Below, in pieces: positions 1-8,321 of a DNA stretch of 64,000 bases. A program made the position numbers and the translations under genes. The notes beneath the pieces were generated by a model, which was given only the letters and a program-made list of their open reading frames with translations, ran no database searches and was not told where the DNA came from. Source of the DNA: Candidatus Baltobacteraceae bacterium (GTDB lineage: Bacteria; Vulcanimicrobiota; Vulcanimicrobiia; Vulcanimicrobiales; Vulcanimicrobiaceae); the NCBI GenBank assembly GCA_036489885.1, contig DASXEW010000003.1:1302001-1366000 (forward strand), written 5' to 3'. Positions within the stretch are counted from its first letter, which is position 1, and the number at the start of each line of letters is the position of its first letter.

Positions 1-397
1 TCAATACTCTACTGATTTCAGCACAGATACGAGCCGTCTCGACGTGCTCCCAGAACCTGAGAACAGTCCAACCACATGCTTCATAACGGCTGTTCGTGTC
101 TCGATCGCGGTCGACATTGGTGGAAAGCTTCGCGTCCCACCATTCCCGATTATGTTTGGGTTTCGAGCCGTGTTCGGGGCAGACGTGCCAGAAACAGCCG
201 TCGATGAATATTGCCAATCGCGCTCGCGGAAACGCAATGTCAGCATAACGGCAGTCCACCCCAGGAAAATGGATACGGAACCGAAGCCCCATGGCGTGGA
301 GCCCTTTGCGAACGTCCAGTTCGAGCTTCGTGTCCTTCGCCCGCTGACGCGACATTCTTTCGGCGAGGGCACGATCGCGTGGTCGCGGTGTTTTCAT
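1..397 (-). CDS. vsr: Vsr-family very short patch repair endonuclease (3' end cut by window)
   Basis: Translation from ATG at 397-395 gives 132 codons that run off the window edge without a stop. The protein has the Vsr signature: an N-terminal RMSRQRAKDTKLEL stretch, then FPGVDCRYADIAFP, the catalytic-region Asp in IFIDGCFWHVCPEHG, then a WWDAKLS..NVDRDRD segment and the late GWTVLRFWEH motif. Vsr enzymes nick 5' of the T in T:G mismatches that arise when 5-methylcytosine deaminates, so they usually accompany a cytosine methyltransferase. Here the start codon overlaps the methyltransferase stop (ATGA at 397-394), indicating translational coupling. Only a few C-terminal residues are probably missing. 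The reading frame differs from the longer open frames covering the same bases, which lack any family similarity. Confidence 0.9.
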   Translation of the reverse strand, partial: MKTPRPRDRALAERMSRQRAKDTKLELDVRKGLHAMGLRFRIHFPGVDCRYADIAFPRARLAIFIDGCFWHVCPEHGSKPKHNREWWDAKLSTNVDRDRDTNSRYEACGWTVLRFWEHVETARICAEISRVL

Positions 398-1515
398 CGC
401 GACTTGGCGTGCCGCACGATCTGTCGGGCAAATCGTTCTGCAAGCAGAACGGGAACGGCGTTGCCGACTTGGCGGGCCGTTTGAATAAGTGTCCCGTCGA
501 AAACGAAACTATCGTCGAACGTCTGCAGCCGCGCTGCCTCTCGGACGCTTATAGCGCGGTCCTGCGTAGGGTGGCCAAACCTCCCGTTCGAGAGACTGAT
601 GCAGCGGGTCGTGAGGCCGGGCGCTGGAGCGTGTTTTCTCATGCGTCCGTAGACATCGGTGTGTCCCCCGTAGTCGCGGTGGCACCTCAGTCTGAGTCTC
701 CCTGGCCAATCGCGTCGACCGCCCCCTTCAGGGGTCGCCCTTATTCTTTTCTGGTTGAGCGTCGATAGATTGGCGGCCCAATGATTCGGGACGGACCGGT
801 GATGCTCTCCGGCGTGGATCTTCGGTAGACCCCGAATCCATGTCCACACGGTACTGTACGCTCGTGCGCGATCGGGACCATGGGTTTTCCGCGGAAAAGC
901 GATCCGGCCGACGCGGCTTGCCATCACGACGAGGCGGTCCCTCTTCTGTGGCACGCCGTAATGTCGCGCTTGAACCGTTTGCATCTCGACCTCGTAGCCC
1001 AATCTCTCCAAGACTCCCACGAATTTTTCGAAGTCGTTTTTCTGACGAGCCATCTTCTGTATTCCTGGTACGTTCTCGACGAAGATGTAGTGCGGTTTCC
1101 AGAATCTTACAAACCGCACGAACGAGAATAGAAGCGTAGCGCGGTCATCGAGCCTTCGCTTAACGCGTCGCTGCTTGGAAAATGGTTGACACGGCGCGCA
1201 CGCGCTGAAAATCAATCGATCTCCCGATTTAGGTCGAATCGCATCGGCGATAGCACTGGGCCGAAGGCGCCGTATATCCGCGCACATCACCGACGCTCGC
1301 GGAAAATTTCGCTCAAATGTCTTACACGCTACTTTGTCGTTGTCGATGCCAAGAACAACGTCGATTCCCGCGCGCTCGAAACCTGCGCTGGTGCCACCGC
1401 AGCCCGAAAAGAAATCCACCATCTTCAGGCGCTGGCGACGCCTCGCTGATCTCAGACGAATATCCTCCCCGAAGCTCAAGTGCTCCAGTCGGTACCGTCC
1501 GGAAGATGCGCGCAA
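394..1515 (-). CDS. DNA (cytosine-5-)-methyltransferase, Dcm/type II family
   Basis: 373-aa enzyme transferring a methyl group from S-adenosylmethionine to C5 of cytosine. All main m5C motifs are in order: motif I FSGCGG (residues 36-41), motif IV with the catalytic Cys in APCQPFS (C109), motif VI ENV (147-149), motif VIII QKRDR (190-194), a short target-recognition region, motif IX (RAISVREAARLQTF) and motif X GNAVP (351-355). It is therefore complete and probably active. The ATG at 1515 gives a 31-residue leader before the fold; M32 (KMVDFF) is an alternative start. It lies 103 nt downstream of the nuclease gene and overlaps vsr by four bases, so it reads as the modification gene of a restriction-modification operon. 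Confidence 0.93.
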   Translation of the reverse strand: MRASSGRYRLEHLSFGEDIRLRSARRRQRLKMVDFFSGCGGTSAGFERAGIDVVLGIDNDKVACKTFERNFPRASVMCADIRRLRPSAIADAIRPKSGDRLIFSACAPCQPFSKQRRVKRRLDDRATLLFSFVRFVRFWKPHYIFVENVPGIQKMARQKNDFEKFVGVLERLGYEVEMQTVQARHYGVPQKRDRLVVMASRVGRIAFPRKTHGPDRARAYSTVWTWIRGLPKIHAGEHHRSVPNHWAANLSTLNQKRIRATPEGGGRRDWPGRLRLRCHRDYGGHTDVYGRMRKHAPAPGLTTRCISLSNGRFGHPTQDRAISVREAARLQTFDDSFVFDGTLIQTARQVGNAVPVLLAERFARQIVRHAKSR

Positions 1516-1618
1516 TCTTCCTGCCTCTCAGAGAAGAATTTTGCATGCGTGGCGCGGAGTGGTCCACCGAAGAATCGATCTCCGCTGGTCGTAGTGACCA
1601 GGCACTTTCCCCAGTGAT

Positions 1619-3415
1619 TTACTGCACGATTACAATCGCGCCATCGACTCCGTCCAACCGTCGCGCCACATTCACGAGCGGATCGCAAAGATGCGCGAAT
1701 GCCGCCTCGACCTCAGCTCGCGTGGCAGCTGTTGCCGATCCGGCGACCTGAAGGCGCGCGTCCGCCAAGAACATCGCCGCTTCGACGGTCAGCCGCGGCG
1801 CATCACCGACAGCGCTTGCGGAAGCGTATTGCGCGTGCCATCCTTCGCTCGCGATGATGTCGGCAAGTGTGCGGATGCGGCGTGTCGCGCCATGTTCGAG
1901 CTCCCACGTCAGCTCCTCGAGATGATCGTCGACGATCCCCGGCTCGAATAGCGCGCGCATCGTCCACAAATCGAGAGCACGTTTGGCGGCGGTTTCGAGA
2001 TTGTCGATGCTCCAGATCGAGACGCCGTGTGTCTTGGCTTCTTGCTCGCCACGCGTCGTTCCGGCAAGCTCCGGATAGATCAGCATGCAGTAGTCCGCTT
2101 TGTATTCGGTCTTGTGCTCGCTGGCTTCCCAAACGTCGGGCGTCTGCGACGGCTTCCTCGCACTCTTGCACTCGACGAGCACGCGATAGTGCGCAGGTCC
2201 GAGCGGAGCATCGAGTTGACCATCGGGCATTCCCGAACCGCCGAGATGCGTCGCGACGAATCCCATCCAACCAAAGACGTCGACCACGGCCTTTTCGAAT
2301 GCTTCGGAAGGGCCGTCCTGAAATTTGCGCAGGTTCTCGAGCACTGGTTCGAGCGGCGGACGCGGCGCCGGCTGGAGCACCGGCCAATCGTCTGCGGGAT
2401 GATTGGCGCGCCACCGGTGGTCGAGATCTTGAACCACGCGCGGCCGGCGCCCATCCGCAAGCATGTGTCGCAGGTAAGTCCGCAGTTGAATGTCCATGTT
2501 GTTTTTGTTGATGCCGGCCGGAAGCAGATCACGCTTCACAGCCTCATAGTAGATATCGCCTGCCGACCGCGGACGTCCGTCGGAAAGAACCTCGAACGCG
2601 GCGATCAGCCAGCGTCCACGCGTTACGTATCCGCGCAGCTCGAAAAATTCCGGTGCTGGCTTCGACTTCGGGAGGCGCTGTTGGCCAATCGCCGAGAGCG
2701 CCTCCGCGAAGCGATCGCCCACACCGGCGAGTCGTTGCTCGAAGTTGTCGGGACGAAACTGGCCGTTGGCGCATGTCTCGAGCTCGTCCCACGCGATCGG
2801 CGTCACGACGAGAAGATCGTCGGAGATGAGCAGGCTGTAAGGGAGATTGCATCCTTGATTGGTCGCATTCGAGCTCACCCAAACATGAATGCGTCCCTTG
2901 CTTTCGCTCACCGGCCGCGTCGAGAAGAGCTTTGACTGCGCTTCCATCGCGCGCGCGACGACCGCATGCAACCAACCGCGGACGTTCGCATACGGCGGGC
3001 CGCCCGCGAGTGGAATCCAGAGCGTGATGCCGGTCCCGTTCAACACCGGTATCGACTGCACGCGGTCGCGCAGCAGCGCATCACGCATCGTGCGTGCAGC
3101 CTCACGAACCATCGTTTCGGTTGCATCGCGGATCGGCCGCATAAGAACGTGCGCGAGTCGCGCGCGCAGCGGATCGCCCTCGATCGGCGTCCAGCTCTCG
3201 AACGCCACCGCGTACCGGTGCAAACACCATCGGGCCTTCTTGATATCGAACGGTTCGATGGTATGCCCGCGGACGATGTCGCCGCCCAGACCGTTCGGGC
3301 AATAGATCGGCTTGAACGGGACGCGTCCGATCGCTGCGGCAATGAGCGGGGCCGTCGCCGTATAGTACGCGAGCACCATCGCTTGTGTCGGCGGATCGAG
3401 CTTCTCGAGATCCAT
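1619..3415 (-). CDS. Putative restriction endonuclease: degenerate LigD-type PolDom + winged helix + FokI-like nuclease
   Basis: 598 aa. Residues about 10-212 follow the order of the LigD primase/polymerase domain: AYYTATAPLI, PIYCPNGLGGD, the strand-turn NGTGITLWIPL (126-136), then SKGRIHVWVSSN (172-183) and VVTPIAWDEL (203-212). The polymerase carboxylates are missing: no DLDP motif, the SGGKGLH-type turn has lost its His, and the later Asp is replaced. Residues about 265-340 look like a winged helix (GDIYYEAVKRDLL). Residues about 368-470 resemble the FokI cleavage domain: FGWMGFVATHLGGSGMPDG, then VECK, giving D398 and E415-x-K417. The C-terminal 120 residues are unassigned. First gene of the cassette, so it is presumably the restriction subunit. 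The fold reading is by eye, the function an inference. About 140 nt separate it from the divergent gene at 3555. Confidence 0.7.
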   Translation of the reverse strand: MDLEKLDPPTQAMVLAYYTATAPLIAAAIGRVPFKPIYCPNGLGGDIVRGHTIEPFDIKKARWCLHRYAVAFESWTPIEGDPLRARLAHVLMRPIRDATETMVREAARTMRDALLRDRVQSIPVLNGTGITLWIPLAGGPPYANVRGWLHAVVARAMEAQSKLFSTRPVSESKGRIHVWVSSNATNQGCNLPYSLLISDDLLVVTPIAWDELETCANGQFRPDNFEQRLAGVGDRFAEALSAIGQQRLPKSKPAPEFFELRGYVTRGRWLIAAFEVLSDGRPRSAGDIYYEAVKRDLLPAGINKNNMDIQLRTYLRHMLADGRRPRVVQDLDHRWRANHPADDWPVLQPAPRPPLEPVLENLRKFQDGPSEAFEKAVVDVFGWMGFVATHLGGSGMPDGQLDAPLGPAHYRVLVECKSARKPSQTPDVWEASEHKTEYKADYCMLIYPELAGTTRGEQEAKTHGVSIWSIDNLETAAKRALDLWTMRALFEPGIVDDHLEELTWELEHGATRRIRTLADIIASEGWHAQYASASAVGDAPRLTVEAAMFLADARLQVAGSATAATRAEVEAAFAHLCDPLVNVARRLDGVDGAIVIVQ

Positions 3416-3554
3416 GCGCCGATGGTATGGCGCTTTTAGACCTACGACTAGCCCGCAGTATTCGCTATCAATAAACGAGTGTGCGCCGCGCTAGGCAGGA
3501 GGCCAGGCTCCTCTCTTGTCGTCCGCGAAGTTTTGCGACATCAGGTAGCTTGAT

Positions 3555-3893
3555 ATGAGTGCGCAGCCGTTGGAAATCCGCATGGCCCATCTCGAGGGCG
3601 CCTACGAGCAGATCAGTGAGCGACTGAACGGCATCGATGGCCGGTTAACGGCGCTCGATCAGAAGATCGACATGCGCTTCGATGCCTTCGCGCTAAAAAT
3701 GGACGCCAAATTCGATCACCGGTTCGCCGCTATAGATCACCGGTTCGAGAAGGTCGACACGCGGTTCGACGCGATCGACCGCCGCTTCGGCAGCCTGGAC
3801 AAAAAGCTCATGAATGGCTTCATTGCAGGGTTAACTGTAAACGCTGCTTCGATTGCCGCGGTCATCGGAGCGATCCTCACCATACATCGCTAA
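3555..3893 (+). CDS. Small coiled-coil protein with C-terminal membrane anchor
   Basis: 112 aa. Residues about 15-85 form an almost uninterrupted seven-residue pattern, with RFDAxDxRF-type units repeated (MRFDAF, HRFAAIDHRF, TRFDAIDRRF), as expected of a long amphipathic helix or coiled coil. Residues about 87-108 (a hydrophobic run ending in ILTIHR) would be one transmembrane segment. No catalytic motif is visible and I do not recognise a named family. An AGGT-like ribosome site lies about 10 nt before the ATG. It is divergent from the restriction operon and its last 4 bases overlap the end of the opposite-strand M24 gene. Similar heptad proteins lie at 10180-10497 and 10507-10761, suggesting a lineage-specific family. 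Confidence 0.6.
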   Translation: MSAQPLEIRMAHLEGAYEQISERLNGIDGRLTALDQKIDMRFDAFALKMDAKFDHRFAAIDHRFEKVDTRFDAIDRRFGSLDKKLMNGFIAGLTVNAASIAAVIGAILTIHR

Positions 3894-5080
3894 TTCTCTC
3901 CTAGAACGAATAGCTTCGGCGCGATGTGTGTTAGCGGCTCGACACCACGCTCGCTAATTCGTATGGGCATACTGCAGCACACGCACCCGAGATCAGCTTT
4001 GTATAACGCCGGCACCAAATGAAAGCACATATTGGGCTCGAGCACGCGCTCATCGCCGGGCCTAATGTTCATGACGTTGTTCTCCCCCCAACCCGGCGGG
4101 AAGCCAACACCGATACCGTAGGCGGCTCGGACCGTGAAATAATCGCCGTAGCCCACTTTGGTAATTGCATTTCGCACGACCGAGTCGGCCTCGTGCGAGG
4201 TCATGCCCGGTTTGATGTTTTGCAAACCCGCGTGCAGCCCAGCGAGCGATGCCTCGTGAAAGGCCTCGACCTCCTTACTCGGCTTGCCCATTACCGACAC
4301 ACGGAACACGGGAGTGTTGTAGCGGGCGACAACAGTCGCCATTTCCGTGTTGACGAGCTCTCCCGGCCGAATCGGTTCGTGAACCCAAGAGCTGTGCGCG
4401 CGAAAGCTCCGTAGGCCGCACGTCACGAACGGGCCCATCGACATCGGCCCGCTGCCCAGGCGAATCGCACGCGCGATGAGGTCAGCAGCGAGATCGGAAT
4501 CACGCGTTCCCGGCAGCACGGCCTCGAGCGCTTCCTGCATGGCAGTCCCGGTTATGTTCCCGGCGCGTCGCATGTATGCAAGTTCCGTTTCCGACTTGAT
4601 CGCACGCAATGACTCGACGAGGCCCGAAATGTTTTTCACCTGCACGTTGGGTAGCGCGGATTGGATCTTCGTATAGGCATCCGCCGTCATCTGCGGCGAG
4701 GCAAACTCAATGCCGACGCTTCCCTTCGGCGTGATGAGCGGCTTTAATACCTCGCTAAGCTTGAGGTAAGGATCCTCGGAGTCATCGACGGGAACGCCGT
4801 CCTTCACCCACGACGCAGGAGCAGCTGCATGCACATTACTCATCTCCGTGCGGCGTACGACCCAAAGCCCCTCGCCGTTCGCCCGCAAGACAAGGACGAA
4901 GAGATAGTGCGTCACCCCCGTGTGCATACCGGTGAGGTAATAGAAGTTCACCGGGGAACTAATGACCGCGACATCTACTCCGAATTTGTCAAAGAGCTGG
5001 ACAACGCGATCGCGGCGCGACTCAAACTCCTCGCGTGTGAAGGGCAATGTCGTGGCATTGAGGCTACTTTTAATCGACAT
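3890..5080 (-). CDS. M24-family 'pita-bread' hydrolase lacking metal ligands (creatinase/Xaa-Pro peptidase-like)
   Basis: About 396 aa from the ATG at 5080, which overlaps the livF stop region by 11 nt (an in-frame TTG lies at 5086). The N-terminal creatinase-type domain (FESRRDRVVQLFDKFGVDVA, FYYLTGM) is followed from about residue 165 by the M24 catalytic domain. Where metallo-members have Asp-x(n)-Asp, His, Glu, Glu, this protein has LVNTEMATV, YNTPVFRV, AYGIGVGFPPG and FHLVPALY, so most ligands are absent. Creatinase is a known M24 member that works without metal. As the last gene of a complete ABC-uptake operon it most likely hydrolyses a C-N bond in the imported compound. The substrate is unknown. 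Confidence 0.75.
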   Translation of the reverse strand: MSIKSSLNATTLPFTREEFESRRDRVVQLFDKFGVDVAVISSPVNFYYLTGMHTGVTHYLFVLVLRANGEGLWVVRRTEMSNVHAAAPASWVKDGVPVDDSEDPYLKLSEVLKPLITPKGSVGIEFASPQMTADAYTKIQSALPNVQVKNISGLVESLRAIKSETELAYMRRAGNITGTAMQEALEAVLPGTRDSDLAADLIARAIRLGSGPMSMGPFVTCGLRSFRAHSSWVHEPIRPGELVNTEMATVVARYNTPVFRVSVMGKPSKEVEAFHEASLAGLHAGLQNIKPGMTSHEADSVVRNAITKVGYGDYFTVRAAYGIGVGFPPGWGENNVMNIRPGDERVLEPNMCFHLVPALYKADLGCVCCSMPIRISERGVEPLTHIAPKLFVLGEN

Positions 5081-5792
5081 TTCCAAGGAACGATCTCCTG
5101 ACGGCTGGATCTTTCAACATTTCATTAGCCGGCCCACTGAGCGCATTGCGCCCATCAACGAACACATATCCGCGATCGGCAATGCTTAGCGCTTCGATTG
5201 CGTTCTGCTCGACGAGCACGATGCACCGTTGATCCTTGGCAAGTGCGCGTATTTCGCGAAAGACACTCGAGCGAGCGACGGGAGATAGGCCCGCCGTCGG
5301 CTCATCGAGTAGCAGCAGCTTTGGATCGTTCATCAATGCCATCGCGAGTGCGAGCAGCTGACGCTGGCCTCCGGATAAACTGCCGGCATGAAGTTTCGAT
5401 TTTTCACGAAGGACCGGGTAGCGATCCAAGGCTGCGCGTACCTTATTGCGGGCCGCTTTCCCGGTGGTCGCGCACGCGAGCTCGATATTCTCCACGATTG
5501 AAAGGCCCGCGAACACATTGCGTTCCTGCGGCACGTAGGCGACGCCGGCGCGCGTCAGGGCCGACGGGCTCGAGTGAAGCAAATCCGTCGTGTTGAACTG
5601 GGCGCGCCCGGTGATCCAGGTCAGCTCACCATAGAGCGATTTGAGGAACGTTGACTTGCCAGCGCCATTGGGCCCAATGATGGCGCAGATTTCGCCGTCG
5701 TACGCTTCGAGCGACACGCCTTTGAGCACGTCGCTTTCATGCGCGTAGGCGGCGCGCAGATCGTTTACTCTAAGCGCGGGCGACGTTGCCAA
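5070..5792 (-). CDS. livF: Branched-chain-type ABC transporter ATP-binding protein LivF
   Basis: 240-aa ATPase of the HAAT (branched-chain amino acid) importer family, acting at the cytoplasmic face with LivG. Walker A is GPNGAGKS (40-47), the signature LSGGQ is at 139-143 and Walker B LLLLDE at 159-164, followed by the switch region. It is slightly shorter than LivG, as usual for LivF. The start is TTG at 5792, giving a 23-nt overlap with livG. No better ATG or GTG precedes the first conserved strand. The substrate may be an amino acid, a peptide or an amide, because this family has broad ligands. Confidence 0.92.
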   Translation of the reverse strand: MATSPALRVNDLRAAYAHESDVLKGVSLEAYDGEICAIIGPNGAGKSTFLKSLYGELTWITGRAQFNTTDLLHSSPSALTRAGVAYVPQERNVFAGLSIVENIELACATTGKAARNKVRAALDRYPVLREKSKLHAGSLSGGQRQLLALAMALMNDPKLLLLDEPTAGLSPVARSSVFREIRALAKDQRCIVLVEQNAIEALSIADRGYVFVDGRNALSGPANEMLKDPAVRRSFLGNVD

Positions 5793-6546
5793 GGTAGGCC
5801 TCCTGCACTTGCGTGTTATTCAAGATGTCTTCGAACGAGCCGCGCGCTAAAAGTTGGCCTTCAGCGAGCACGATCACGTGATCGCTGATGGCGCGCACGA
5901 AGCTCATGTTGTGCTCGACGATGACGAATCGGTAACCATGAGCCGCGAGAGTCTTTATTGCAGTCGCGATCTCCCCGCTAAGCGCCGGATTCACGCCGGA
6001 GACCGGCTCGTCGAGCAGGATTAGCTGTGGATCGCACATCAGCGCGCGTCCCAGATCGAGCAGTTTCTTCTGTCCGCCTGAGAGTTCCGTCGATGGTGCA
6101 AGCAGCAGCGGAGTAAGTCGCAAATCGTCTGCGATGCGGTTCGCAGTCTCTATCAGATCAGATTCTCGATGGCGCGCCTTACGTGTGCCAAAGAGAGCCC
6201 GCCACGCGTGCTCTCCCGGCTGGTCCGCACCGAAGGCGAGCAGATTCTCGAGCAGCGATAATGATTCAAAGGGACGTGCGGCCTGGAAGGTACGTACGAT
6301 ACCGAGCGCGCTGATCTGATCGGGGCGGAGCGAACACAGGTTGCGCCCTTGGTACAACACTTCTCCGGTGTCGGGACGAATGAATCCGCTGAGAATATTC
6401 AGCAGCGTGCTCTTCCCCGCGCCGTTCGGCCCGATGATGCACTCGATCGCGCTATTGCCGACGTCGATACTCAGATTTGCGATCGCCCTGACACCGCCGA
6501 ACGTCTTGGACAAGCTCCGAACCTGCAACGCTTCCGCTGTCGTCAT
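5770..6546 (-). CDS. livG: Branched-chain-type ABC transporter ATP-binding protein LivG
   Basis: 258 aa from ATG at 6546, which overlaps the livM stop (ATGA); the frame is open upstream, but the coupled ATG is preferred. Walker A GPNGAGKS is near residues 39-46, the signature LSGGQKK is about residue 155, and Walker B (LILLDEP) follows. The LivG-type insertion after the Q-loop is present (FESLSLLENLLAFGADQ). It pairs with LivF to energise LivH/LivM. Confidence 0.92.
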   Translation of the reverse strand: MTTAEALQVRSLSKTFGGVRAIANLSIDVGNSAIECIIGPNGAGKSTLLNILSGFIRPDTGEVLYQGRNLCSLRPDQISALGIVRTFQAARPFESLSLLENLLAFGADQPGEHAWRALFGTRKARHRESDLIETANRIADDLRLTPLLLAPSTELSGGQKKLLDLGRALMCDPQLILLDEPVSGVNPALSGEIATAIKTLAAHGYRFVIVEHNMSFVRAISDHVIVLAEGQLLARGSFEDILNNTQVQEAYLGNVARA

Positions 6547-7460
6547 TGCATCGGCTTCCCTGCAAAGCGCCAAGAGAGCATGCGTTCGGGGAAGATGCCG
6601 CGCGGCAAGTAGATCAGGATCAGCAGAAACGAGAGTGCAACCGTCATCTCGCGCAATGCCGCGCCCTGCACCGGTTGCAGAAACGTTAGGTAGTTCACGA
6701 GGAATCGCGTGCCTTCGGTAAACGCGACGATAAGCACGGTACCGACGATTGCGCCCAGCATATTCCCACGGCCACCGATCGTCACCGCAAAGACGATGTA
6801 GAGGCTGAGGAGCGGCAGAAAACTGTCGGGCGCGATATACGAGTTGAAGTGTGCGTAGAGCGCGCCGGCGACCGCGCTGCAGAATCCGCCGATTGCGAAT
6901 GCCTTAGCCTTCATCGCGCGTGAATTCTTGCCGGCGGTCCAGGCGACTTCTTCGTCGTCGCGGATTGCCCGGAGGGCGCGACCGAATGGCGAGTAACACA
7001 ATCGCTGAAATGCAAGAAGCGCAACCAAGAGGCAGGCGCCGGCGACCGAAAACGCTGCGACGCTGAACGCGACCGGCGACAAGCTCGAGCGAAACGGCGC
7101 GGTAATGTTCGAGATCCCGTCCGTGCCGTTCGTAAGCCAGATTTCGTTAGATGCGATCAGCCGAATGAATTCCGAGAAGCCGAGCGTGACGACCGCTAAA
7201 TAGTCCCCGCGTAAGCGCCATGTGATGTAGCCGATGAACCCGGCCATGAGCGCGACCGCAATCCCGGAGGCGAGCACGCCTTGCAAGAAACCGGCATGTA
7301 GTTTCGTGGTAAGGAGTGCGGCAATATAAGCCCCGGACGCAAAGAACCCGATCATGCCGAGGTTGATCATGCCGGCCATGCCCCACATCAGATTCAAAGA
7401 AAGGCCGACGATCGCCATCAGTGCAACGTAGGTTCCGACATCGAGCAAATAGTGAATCAT
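6543..7460 (-). CDS. livM: Branched-chain-type ABC transporter permease LivM
   Basis: 305-aa integral membrane permease with about eight or nine hydrophobic segments. It carries the family-typical N-terminal GLSLNLMWGMAGMINLGMIGFFASGAY stretch (read from 19 on) and the cytoplasmic coupling region FGRALRAIRDDEEVAWTAG that contacts the ATPases. The end segment contains ILIYLPRGIFPE, typical for LivM C-termini. It sits between livH (3-nt gap) and livG (4-nt overlap). Confidence 0.92.
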   Translation of the reverse strand: MIHYLLDVGTYVALMAIVGLSLNLMWGMAGMINLGMIGFFASGAYIAALLTTKLHAGFLQGVLASGIAVALMAGFIGYITWRLRGDYLAVVTLGFSEFIRLIASNEIWLTNGTDGISNITAPFRSSLSPVAFSVAAFSVAGACLLVALLAFQRLCYSPFGRALRAIRDDEEVAWTAGKNSRAMKAKAFAIGGFCSAVAGALYAHFNSYIAPDSFLPLLSLYIVFAVTIGGRGNMLGAIVGTVLIVAFTEGTRFLVNYLTFLQPVQGAALREMTVALSFLLILIYLPRGIFPERMLSWRFAGKPMQ

Positions 7461-7463
7461 CGT

Positions 7464-8321
7464 CTACTGCCGCGAGAAGATGCCGCTCGGACGGATCATG
7501 AGTGTGATGACAATGGCGATGAAGCCGACGCCGGTTCGATACGCCGGCGACCACAGCACGGCAGCCATCTCTTCGCCGATGCCGATAATCGCCGCTCCGA
7601 CGACAGCGCCGGGAAAGCTGCCGATACCGCCGATCACGCAGGCTGCGAATAACGGAAGCAAGATGCGAAAGCCGAGCAATGGATCGACGGACGTATCGAG
7701 GGCGAGCAGTGAGCCGCCGATACCGGCAAGGCCCATCGCGATGAACGTCGTTATGTTACCGACCAGCAGTGCGTCGATCCGCTGAATGCGCGCGAGCACC
7801 GGGTTGTCGGCAACGGCGCGCATTTGCTTGCCGATGCGTGAATTCTTGAGCAGAAGGAAGAGAACGACAGCTGCGGTTGCTGCCCACGCGACGTTGAAGA
7901 CCTGCTGCCGTCCCACGTGCAACCCAAGAAACACGACGTCGCGCATGATCGGAACATTAAGCCCACGCAGATCATTTCCGAATGAAAAGCGAACGAGGTT
8001 CTCGAGAAAAATGTTCAGTGCAAGCGAACCAATGGCGGCGGCGACGATGCCGGCCTTTCGCAAAGGCCGCAACAACAGAAAATCAGATCCAACGCCGATC
8101 AGTCCTGCGATGAGAAATGCGAACGCAATAGAGACCGGCAACGGCCAATGGAGGAGAACGTTTGCAACATAGGCGGAAAAGCCGCCGATCGTCGCGATCG
8201 AGGCAACGGCGAAATTGGGGAAGCGCAGCACACCGTAAATGAGCGAGAAACCGATGGCGGGCAGCATCAGGAGGCTACCAGACATCAAACCGTTGACTGC
8301 GAGCTGCGCAGCCTCAGACAT
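7464..8321 (-). CDS. livH: Branched-chain-type ABC transporter permease LivH
   Basis: 285-aa membrane permease, the partner of LivM. Typical LivH landmarks are the early GFSLIYGVLRFPNFA segment, the cytoplasmic coupling loop IGKQMRAVADNPVLARI and the C-terminal LMIRPSGIF. The ATG at 8321-8319 shares one base with the livK stop (TAATG), so the two genes are translationally linked. Confidence 0.92.
   Translation of the reverse strand: MSEAAQLAVNGLMSGSLLMLPAIGFSLIYGVLRFPNFAVASIATIGGFSAYVANVLLHWPLPVSIAFAFLIAGLIGVGSDFLLLRPLRKAGIVAAAIGSLALNIFLENLVRFSFGNDLRGLNVPIMRDVVFLGLHVGRQQVFNVAWAATAAVVLFLLLKNSRIGKQMRAVADNPVLARIQRIDALLVGNITTFIAMGLAGIGGSLLALDTSVDPLLGFRILLPLFAACVIGGIGSFPGAVVGAAIIGIGEEMAAVLWSPAYRTGVGFIAIVITLMIRPSGIFSRQ

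Noticed and set aside
1619-2300. Idea that the nuclease gene is an active LigD-type polymerase or repair ligase component
   Set aside because: The polymerase Asp residues and the His of the catalytic turn are absent, there is no ligase domain, and no Ku gene is nearby.
2027-2935. 302-aa plus-strand ORF opposite the restriction nuclease
   Set aside because: Antisense shadow; the minus frame has recognisable PolDom and FokI-like motifs.
3497-3512. AGGAG/CTCCT hairpin between the restriction operon and the coiled-coil gene
   Set aside because: Five-base arms with a six-base loop are expected by chance in this composition; no promoter element lines up with it.
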